Origin: Duganella radicis
GTDB taxonomy: Bacteria; Pseudomonadota; Gammaproteobacteria; Burkholderiales; Burkholderiaceae_D
Length of the DNA stretch: 64,000 nucleotides
Reading direction: 5' to 3'
Assembly: GCF_009720825.1 (NCBI RefSeq)
Contig: NZ_WNKY01000001.1
Span: 372,001-436,000, forward strand
The position numbers and the translations under genes were made by a program. How positions within the stretch are numbered: the first letter of the stretch is position 1; each line of letters opens with the position of its first letter. Under the pieces are notes generated by a model. It did not search any database and was not told the DNA's origin. It saw only the letters and a program-made list of their open reading frames with translations. Of the stretch, positions 57,653 through 64,000 are shown piece by piece.

Positions 57653-60600
57653 TTGAAATCCCATCCCTTCCCCCAGCCGTTACCTAGCGGCGACAGCACC
57701 TTGGACAGCGGGCGTTTCTTGCTCGGCGATTGGGTCGTCGACGTGGCCGCGCATCGCATCGAGCGCGGCGACACGGTCGTGGTGCTTGAACCCCGGCCGA
57801 TGGCCGTGCTGGTCGAATTTTGCCGCCACTCGAACGAGGTGCTCACTGCGGACGCCCTGCTTGAAGCCTGCTGGCCAGGTCAGACGTACAGTGATAACCC
57901 GGTGCACAAAGTCATCGCCGGACTACGGCGCGCTTTGCAGGACAGCGCCAGCACACCACGTTATATCGAAACAATCCGCAAGCAAGGCTACCGCGTCATC
58001 GCACCGATCCGCGTCTTGTCCGACCAGGGGCCGCGCAGCCTGAACGGTGCTTGGCGCGGGAAGTCACCATTTTGCGGGCTCGAGCCCTTCGATACGGAAC
58101 ATGCCAGCGTCTACTTCGGACGCGACGCCGCCGTGAAGAAATTGCACGCCCACCTGGAGGGCCAATGGGAACGCGGACACCCGCTGGTCGTCTTACTGGG
58201 TCCTAGCGGTTCCGGCAAGACATCCTTGGTGCGCGCCGGCCTGGTGCCTGCCATGCTGGCGGGTTCAGCAACAGGCAGCGCCCGGCTGCGTGCCTGCGCC
58301 GTGACGACCATGGACCTTGGCGCGCTCGACGAAACCGGGCCATGGCAAGCACTGGCGCGTGCCCTACTCGACTGGGAAGTCGCTGGGACGCCCATATTGT
58401 CGGGCCACAGCGTCGCTTCGCTGACCGAAGTATTGCGCGGCCAATCCGATGAACTGCTGCGCCAGTTGCAGGCCGGCTTGCGCCCGCAACATGATGCGGG
58501 CCCGCCGCTGCTGGTGCTCGACCGCCTTGAAGGATTGTTCCAGGCAGCTGCTGGGATTGACGTGCTCGCCTTTCTCAATTGCGTGGAGCGCCTGGTGCGC
58601 AGCCGCCTGATGCTCGTGCTGGCGGTGTGCCGTAACGATTTCTATCCCAGCCTTGCCTGCCATCGCTTGCTTATGCACGACAAGGAACACGGTGCCCACA
58701 TGGATTTGGCGCCGCCCGATGCGGACGCGATCACGCAAATGATCCGCCTGCCCGCGCGCGCCGCCAATTTGAGCTATGGATACGACGCGAGCGGCCTGAA
58801 CCGACTTGATGATCGCTTGTGCGCCGACGCCATGCAAGCGGGCGACGCCTTGCCGCTGCTGCAATACACGCTGCAAGCGCTCTATCTCAAGCGCGAGCCT
58901 GGCAATGAATTGACCTGGGCCGCCTACGATGAACTTGGCGGCCTGGAAGGCGCCATTGGCAGCCGGGCCGAAGCGATCCTGGCGGATTTGCCCGGCGCCC
59001 AGCAAAACGCGCTGGCGCGCCTGCTGCCGCGCCTGGTGGCCCTGTCCATCGAAGACGCCTCGCCGACCAGCCGTTCGGTGACCGGAGCGAGTCTGACCGA
59101 CGACAACGAGCGCGCCCTGGTGCATGCATTGGTCGAGGCGCGCCTGCTGGTGGCCGACCGGGTGGCGGGCGTGATCGGCTTCCGGGTAGCGCATGAAGCG
59201 CTGCTGCGCCGGTGGCCCCGGGTGACTGCCTGGGTGGCCCAGCACCGCGTCACGCTGGCGGCGCGCGAGGAACTGGCGCCGTGGGTGCGGCGCTGGCAGG
59301 AGGGGCTGCGCGCCAATGCCTTGTTGCTGCCGCGCGGGACCTTGTTGTGGCAGTCGGGCAGCGCGGTGGCGGCAGTGCCGCATCTGTTTAGCGGCGAGGA
59401 ACAGGATTTCGTGGCCCGCTCGCTTGCCAGGATCAAGTCGCAGACGCGCTGGCGCTGGGCCGCCTCGGCCGGTGCGGTCGCCTTGGCCGTGGTGGCCGGC
59501 GTGGCCGCCGTGCGCAACGCCCAGCTCGCAAAAACCGTGTCCGCGCGCGAATTGCAAAGCCGTCGCCTGGCCACCTTCATGTTCGGCGAGTTGGCCGATC
59601 AGTTGCGCCCGGTCGGCAAACTCGATTTGTTGAACAGCATCGGCGAACAGGGATTGAAATTGCTCAGCCCCACGGACTCGCGCGACGAGCTCGCGGTCGA
59701 CACCTTGCAGCGAGCGAAGGCACTCGTGGTCATCGGTGAAGTCAATAGCACCAGGGGCAAGAACCATATTGAGACGGCGACAGTCGCCTTGGTGCGCGCC
59801 TATGATTTGTTGGTATCCATGGGCAAGGCCCCGGGCGTCGATCCCGGCGAGTATTACAAGACGCTGGGCGCGAGCGCGTTTTGGCTCGGTCAAATTGCCT
59901 ATGACGCCGGCCGGATGGACGAGGCGAGCAAGCAGATGGCGCGCTATCGCGAGGCGAGCGAACAATGGTTACGCGCAGCGCCGGGGAATCCGCAGGCCAG
60001 GGCCGAGCTCGGTTATGCGCTCAGCAGCCTCAGTTCGATCGCCATGAAACGCGCCGCCTGGGATGAAGCGCGGCGCGGCTTCGAGGCCTCGCTGGCGCTG
60101 AAGCTGGCGGTGCTGGCCGACCATCCTGGCGACGTCGAGGCGCTCGATGCGATCGCGAGCGCACGCACCTGGCTGGGACAATTGGCGCACATTCAAGGCC
60201 AGCCGACGCAGGCGTTGGCGCTATATGACGCTGCGCACGCGGTGCAGTTGCGGCTGATGACGGAGCGTCCCGGCGAGTCGGTACGGCTGCGCGACTTGGG
60301 TGTGCTGGAACTGCGGCGTGCCGAAGCCTTGCACGCCCTGGGCCGTGGCGCCGACACGGTACAAGCCAGACAGGCCGCGGTGCTCTGGTTGGAAAAGGCC
60401 ACGGTGAACGGCGTCAACAACGTGTATTGGCAAGCCGAACGCCTGCTTGCCGAGAGCGCCCTCTTGCTGGCCAAGGTCGAAGCGGGCGTGTCCGTCGATC
60501 AGCGCGCGGCCCTACTGCGCCGGCAATTGGCGGCGCAGAACAATACCAAGCAGGCCAATTTGCAAATGCGGCAATTCGCCATTGTGCAAGTCGGATTGGC

Positions 60601-60997
60601 CGACGCCGAGTGGGCGGCGGCCAGAAACGATTGGCCGGCCGCGCACGATGGCGCCAGCGCCGCATTGCGGGAATTGGGCACTTTGATGGCACGTCAACCC
60701 TATCTGTGGCAGGGACGCGAATTGCAGGCGCATGCGGGATTGCTGCTCATGCGCGGACCGGCTGGCGCCACAGCAGCGCCGTCTGTCGCGGAACAGTGCG
60801 CCTCCACCCGCGAGACCTTGCAACCGGCCATCGACTCTGGCCAAGCCGGCATCGTCCTCGAGGCGTGGCTCGCGGCACGCGTTTGCGCCGGCGGCGCGGC
60901 CGTTGCCCGGACCGAGTTGCACCAGCTGACAGCAGGAGGTTATCGCCCGCGGTCGATACAGTTTCTAACGCAGTTCAAACAAGGAGCTACACCATGA
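57653..60997 (+). CDS. winged-helix / nSTAND-ATPase / TPR-like signalling protein
   Basis: A 1114-residue multidomain protein using a TTG start after AAAGGGC. Residues about 20-115 are an OmpR/CadC-type winged helix (WVVDVAAHRIERGDTVVVLE, IETIRKQGYRVIAP). A STAND P-loop follows: FYGRDAA-like VYFGRDAAVKKL, Walker A GPSGSGKT at 183-190, Walker B-like PLLVLDRLEGLF. One TM helix (ASAGAVALAVVAGVAAV) at about 601-617 precedes a long helical TPR-like C-terminus. Comparable proteins link a cytoplasmic DNA-binding domain to a periplasmic sensor; defence or stress signalling is possible. Its stop overlaps the next start. Confidence 0.85.
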   Translation: MKSHPFPQPLPSGDSTLDSGRFLLGDWVVDVAAHRIERGDTVVVLEPRPMAVLVEFCRHSNEVLTADALLEACWPGQTYSDNPVHKVIAGLRRALQDSASTPRYIETIRKQGYRVIAPIRVLSDQGPRSLNGAWRGKSPFCGLEPFDTEHASVYFGRDAAVKKLHAHLEGQWERGHPLVVLLGPSGSGKTSLVRAGLVPAMLAGSATGSARLRACAVTTMDLGALDETGPWQALARALLDWEVAGTPILSGHSVASLTEVLRGQSDELLRQLQAGLRPQHDAGPPLLVLDRLEGLFQAAAGIDVLAFLNCVERLVRSRLMLVLAVCRNDFYPSLACHRLLMHDKEHGAHMDLAPPDADAITQMIRLPARAANLSYGYDASGLNRLDDRLCADAMQAGDALPLLQYTLQALYLKREPGNELTWAAYDELGGLEGAIGSRAEAILADLPGAQQNALARLLPRLVALSIEDASPTSRSVTGASLTDDNERALVHALVEARLLVADRVAGVIGFRVAHEALLRRWPRVTAWVAQHRVTLAAREELAPWVRRWQEGLRANALLLPRGTLLWQSGSAVAAVPHLFSGEEQDFVARSLARIKSQTRWRWAASAGAVALAVVAGVAAVRNAQLAKTVSARELQSRRLATFMFGELADQLRPVGKLDLLNSIGEQGLKLLSPTDSRDELAVDTLQRAKALVVIGEVNSTRGKNHIETATVALVRAYDLLVSMGKAPGVDPGEYYKTLGASAFWLGQIAYDAGRMDEASKQMARYREASEQWLRAAPGNPQARAELGYALSSLSSIAMKRAAWDEARRGFEASLALKLAVLADHPGDVEALDAIASARTWLGQLAHIQGQPTQALALYDAAHAVQLRLMTERPGESVRLRDLGVLELRRAEALHALGRGADTVQARQAAVLWLEKATVNGVNNVYWQAERLLAESALLLAKVEAGVSVDQRAALLRRQLAAQNNTKQANLQMRQFAIVQVGLADAEWAAARNDWPAAHDGASAALRELGTLMARQPYLWQGRELQAHAGLLLMRGPAGATAAPSVAEQCASTRETLQPAIDSGQAGIVLEAWLAARVCAGGAAVARTELHQLTAGGYRPRSIQFLTQFKQGATP

Positions 60998-61494
60998 CGA
61001 CAGCAGAAGCAATGCCAGAGACGCAAAAAATCGCCACCTATTATGTCGTCCCCGTCACGCCGGACATCGGCATAGAATCCGTGTTGTATTACGAAGGGCC
61101 GCTAAAGTCCAAATGGAAATCTGTTTCCAAAAAAGATTTGAACGCCCATAACCAGGGCTGCAATGCCGGACTGGTCAAGCTGATCCAACCAAGCGAGGAT
61201 CAAATACTTGCAAGTACGGATCTATCCCCCGCGCAGCTCGACCGGACCGCCTCGCTGTACTGCGGTGTGGCGAAGACCTTGGGGGAGCCCGATCAGCTCA
61301 AGAGCTATTACGCCATCGATGCGGATGGGAGCTTGACGATCAATGTGAGCAAAGATACGACGCGCGGACTGATCTTGATTTTCACCCAAACGGATCCCTT
61401 AAATGGAGACTCAACGCGATACCCAGTTCGGCAGTTGATCGCCACCACAGATCCGGAGATCAAGAACTCTGCCATCGGCACCGGCGGCCATTGA
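60994..61494 (+). CDS. small partner protein of the STAND ATPase, unknown
   Basis: 166 residues. ATG overlaps the stop of the large protein (ATGA) with AAGGAG eight bases upstream. No signal peptide or TM helix; mixed alpha/beta composition (KIATYYVVPVTPDIGIESVL, YCGVAKTLGEPDQLKSYYAI). Tight coupling suggests the two act together. No family recognised. Confidence 0.75.
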   Translation: MTTAEAMPETQKIATYYVVPVTPDIGIESVLYYEGPLKSKWKSVSKKDLNAHNQGCNAGLVKLIQPSEDQILASTDLSPAQLDRTASLYCGVAKTLGEPDQLKSYYAIDADGSLTINVSKDTTRGLILIFTQTDPLNGDSTRYPVRQLIATTDPEIKNSAIGTGGH

Positions 61495-61521
61495 GCCGCA
61501 TGCAAGCACGATAGACAGAAC

Positions 61522-61557
61522 GAAGGGCAAAGCAAAGTTTCACTGCTGCGCCCTTCT
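61522..61557. terminator. hairpin between the STAND operon and the convergent effector operon
   Basis: GAAGGGC (61522 region) pairs with GCCCTTC (61550-61556) around a long loop. Weak T-run, so confidence is limited. Confidence 0.35.
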
Positions 61558-61589
61558 CGTATCCATGTATAGACTTGCCCACATTGCTG

Positions 61590-61665
61590 ATCGTCGGCTG
61601 AACCCTTCCCTGCATCTCATGGCCGCAGCGGATGTTTGTCACAATTGCGCAGCATGGTACGCGCT
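61590..61665 (-). pseudogene. remnant of an eCIS core (DUF4157) domain
   Basis: The minus strand encodes GHEMQGRVQPTISNVGKSIH, matching the VVQQMQGRVQPTTAVGG part of the intact eCIS core at 63.3-63.4 kb. DNA similarity is visible as well (GGCTGAACCCTTCCCTGCAT versus GGCTGCACCCTCCCCTGCAT). The rest of the domain is absent. Confidence 0.6.
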
Positions 61666-61679
61666 GGCCGTCACCGCTT

Positions 61680-62867
61680 TTATTCCCGGCCCCATCGGAA
61701 TTGGAGCTCCATCTCGGCACATCCACAATCGATGGTCTCTTCAGTTTCGCCCGTTGGCAGCGGATCCTCGCCTGCATCGTTCATGTGCTGCGCATTGCCA
61801 GTTTTTGAAAAGCCCCGTTTCTGGTACCAGCTCACAGCGGACATCGCGCTTTCCACCTTCACTGCCATGATGTGCTTCCTGATCGCATATTCGAGCGCGC
61901 TTCGCACCAATGCCACGCCCCCACCGCTGACGCTTCTACTCCCCAATAGCCACTTGATGTACAAAAACTGTGTCCGTTCTTCTTCCCGCACCGTGATTTG
62001 CATGACGCCGATTAAGGTATTGCCCTGAACCTCGGCGACCCTGGTACGGTGGTCGACTCCGTCGCCCGTCAAATCGCGATATTTGGGAAGCTCCCTCGCA
62101 ACCTCGGCTCCCTCATCATCCTGATTCATTTCCGCAGTCGAGCAAATATTCCTGCCCTTTTCCGGGATGCGCCCGGCGGTCGCTTCTTCGTATTCACGGC
62201 CGATCCTCGCCACCCCCTTCAGCATGGCGGCATCGTCCCAATGAACATCCCTGACCGTTACCTTGGCCCACTGCGATTCCGGATCCTCGATGTGCTCTCC
62301 GATCTCGACCGTTGCGCGCCGGACGAAGACATTTAAGGCAGTGACATCGACACCTTTGATCCGCAGGACCCTGATCCACTCTACCCGCGGTTGTCCCCGT
62401 CCATCCGCAATTCTGATTTCGTCGATCTCTTGATTGGCGCCCCTGCGGGACATGAAAAGATCGGCGTCATCCACAGTAACGATATCGCCAAGCTTGAGCT
62501 CACCCCACGGTCCGATTTCGCCTTCTTCGTAAGTACCGTTGCCGTAGATGCTGCCGTTGACCTCTTTAACCGCATGTGTCACCCCCCAACTGACTCGCCC
62601 CAGAACGGGCTTCAGTTGCGCCGTCGACGATGTTTCCTTCAGCGAGCCGGCATGTCGGCCATCCATCATGTCGGCGCGCGCCTTGAGTTGCCCGACCTGG
62701 ACGGAATGGCTGGCCATCTGCTGGAGCTGACGCTGCGTCAGCGACGCCACGCGCTCATCGGCGACGGCCCCGGCCGGCGTTTCCCCCGGTTGCGCGCCAA
62801 GCCTCGGCTTACCGGCGCCCCGACGGTCCCCACCCGAAGTTGAGCGATTGGTCAAACGTGTTTGCAT
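61680..62867 (-). CDS. eCIS-type effector candidate with GNAT-like C-terminus
   Basis: 395 residues; GGGAG before the ATG. Residues 1-75 share a leader with the neighbouring DUF4157 protein (TNRS/TSRS, ADERVASLTQRQLQQMASHS, QLKARADMMDGR), but there is no HExxH core. The middle (GEIGPWGELKLGDIVTVDDA) is unassigned. The C-terminal 130 residues look like a GNAT acetyltransferase (ALVRSALEYAIRKHIMAVKV ... AVSWYQKRGFSKTG). The shared leader suggests both proteins go to the same export or injection machine, with this one carrying an acetyltransferase payload. Alternatively it is an immunity or modifying partner. Confidence 0.65.
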   Translation of the reverse strand: MQTRLTNRSTSGGDRRGAGKPRLGAQPGETPAGAVADERVASLTQRQLQQMASHSVQVGQLKARADMMDGRHAGSLKETSSTAQLKPVLGRVSWGVTHAVKEVNGSIYGNGTYEEGEIGPWGELKLGDIVTVDDADLFMSRRGANQEIDEIRIADGRGQPRVEWIRVLRIKGVDVTALNVFVRRATVEIGEHIEDPESQWAKVTVRDVHWDDAAMLKGVARIGREYEEATAGRIPEKGRNICSTAEMNQDDEGAEVARELPKYRDLTGDGVDHRTRVAEVQGNTLIGVMQITVREEERTQFLYIKWLLGSRSVSGGGVALVRSALEYAIRKHIMAVKVESAMSAVSWYQKRGFSKTGNAQHMNDAGEDPLPTGETEETIDCGCAEMELQFRWGRE

Positions 62868-62920
62868 GGGTGAACTCCCGTTCTCGGAGGGTGATGGTCT
62901 CGGGTCCGATGAGGATCAAG

Positions 62921-63942
62921 TCATTGCAGCGGGTCCGTCACTTTGATGATCGCTGAGATATTCTCCTTAACAAATTTCTTGACTTCCGGCAGCGCGTCGT
63001 CGAGGGGGCATGTTTTTCTTTGTGACCGCCGTACTCCTTTTTGGTCGGCTTGGTTGACGTCACTGTTCCCGCGTCGACGATAAACCAATAGCTCATGCTT
63101 CGATCGCTCTTTGTGATATGCCACCTCTTCGTATCCTTCATCGTCATATGCCAGGTTTCATCCTCCTGCGTCCACACCGGGTATCCCGCGCCATCAACAA
63201 AAACATTAACGGTGCCGATCAACTGCCTTTGAATTGGCGCCGTGCCGGCCGAAGTGGCAGCAACAGACAAATTCGGGGCAGGGTCCACCTTGCGTTGCAG
63301 AGCCTGATTGCCCATGTATGTCGCTTCGTTTTCCAGCGCCGAATTGTCATTGACCTGCATCCCGCCCACCGCAGTAGTGGGCTGCACCCTCCCCTGCATC
63401 TGCTGCACCACATGCCAGGCTTCATGCGGGAGATGCTGTTCCTGTCCGGGCGCCATATGGATCTCGCTGCCCTGGGCATAGGCGTGTGCGTTCAGCTGCG
63501 CTGGCTTGTCCGAGTTGTAGTGCACCTTGACGTGGTCCATGCTCATGCCCGACAGCGATTCGATGCCGGCTTTAAGCTGGTTCGGCATGCCTGTATTGTT
63601 GGATTTTTCCTTCAGTTGCGCGGCAAATTTTCCTTGCAAGAGTTCGTCCTCCTCCATGCGCTGCACCGGTTCGAATTTCCCCTGCAACAGCTCTTCATCC
63701 TCGACACGCTGCACGGCCGGGTCGTTGCCGCGGCCAGCCATCAGGTCGGCGCGTTCCTTGAGCTGCGCCGCCATGCTCGAATTGCTTACCATCTGCTGGC
63801 GCTGCAACTGCGCCAACGAAGCGGCGCGTGCATCTGGCATGGCAGCGGCCGGTGTTTTCCTCAATTGTGCGGCAGTGCCCGCATCGGCGGCGCTGCGGCG
63901 TTCCTCGGTCGATGGGGACCGGCTGGTCGAACGTATTTTCAC
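62921..63942 (-). CDS. eCIS core (DUF4157) domain protein, apparent C-terminal frameshift
   Basis: Starts at GTG (complement of 63940-63942). Order: leader (1-75) with QLQRQQMVSNSSMAAQLKER, a short duplicated segment (DEELLQGKFEPVQRMEEDELLQGKF split as two ELLQGKF units), the DUF4157 domain with HEAWH at 173-177, then an extra domain (VNVFVDGAGYPVWTQEDETW). The ORF as read ends at 62938 with a tail APSTTRCRKSR; a one-base shift in the T5/A5 run at 63013-63017 instead gives TCPLDDALPEVKKFVKENIS and a stop at 62921, which looks more natural. DUF4157 proteins accompany extracellular contractile injection systems and polymorphic toxins. Confidence 0.75.
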
Positions 63943-64000
63943 GGTAAACTCTCTTTCTCAAAATGGAAGGAATGAAACTCGAACAAAGCGCTTGCTACGA

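Noticed and set aside
58364..59965. 533-codon minus-strand frame
   Set aside because: Antisense to the STAND ATPase gene, which has recognisable winged helix and Walker motifs.
1..64000. CRISPR arrays, tRNA and rRNA genes
   Set aside because: No regularly spaced direct repeats, cloverleaf or rRNA segments were noticed on reading either strand; a covariance-model scan would settle tRNAs and small RNAs.

Overview
The window looks like the chromosome of a plant-polysaccharide-degrading betaproteobacterium, most likely an Oxalobacteraceae member of the Massilia/Duganella kind. This is inferred from the high GC content, the PEP-CTERM protein, the many secreted glycoside hydrolases (GH), the TonB-dependent receptor and the eCIS-type effector proteins; no rRNA or housekeeping marker is present to confirm it. 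A match to the XerC/XerD dif consensus at 25,614-25,641 suggests the window spans the replication terminus.

Layout. 1-3.7 kb: diguanylate cyclase (cut by the window edge), a methyltransferase/flavoprotein pair and a divergent TetR regulator. 3.8-13.8 kb: a hemicellulose block on the + strand: GH29 fucosidase, GH74 xyloglucanase with CBM2, a PEP-CTERM protein, GH115 alpha-glucuronidase and GH2 beta-galactosidase, the last three overlapping by a few bases. 13.8-14.45 kb: scar of a truncated diguanylate cyclase and a truncated transposase.

14.46-25.63 kb: an 11.2-kb prophage, the main discovery candidate. It has a repressor, divergent early promoters, a two-tyrosine rolling-circle Rep, a small packaging-type ATPase, a 274-residue protein resembling the double-jelly-roll major capsid protein of corticovirus PM2, about ten small single-TM proteins, a membrane-anchored lytic transglycosylase, a holin-like protein and a 22-residue, half-basic peptide. 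There is no integrase. The element sits exactly in dif, with a complete dif on the right and a XerC-arm/central-region copy with a degenerate XerD arm on the left, so host XerCD probably integrated it.

25.8-56.8 kb: a large carbohydrate-utilisation region: two GH35-like (DUF5597-type) enzymes, a TonB receptor, four GH3 enzymes, a sugar isomerase-like protein, a GH106-like enzyme, a GH43-F5/8C-FnIII enzyme, an EmrAB/OprM-type efflux set, a flavin-reductase/MarR fusion, LuxR and TetR regulators, and a LytS/AlgZ-LytTR two-component system. An 18-bp near-palindrome (CCGTCtgAACGGACGATG) occurs five times, upstream of the TonB receptor, the GH3 pair, the GH106 gene, the GH43/GH3 divergent pair and the sensor kinase itself. 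It suggests a regulon run by that two-component system.

56.9-64 kb: IS21 remnant, a large winged-helix/STAND-ATPase signalling protein with a small partner, and two proteins sharing an N-terminal leader. One of these carries an eCIS core (DUF4157) domain with HEAWH and an apparent frameshift; the other ends in a GNAT-like fold. A decayed third copy of the eCIS motif lies beside them.
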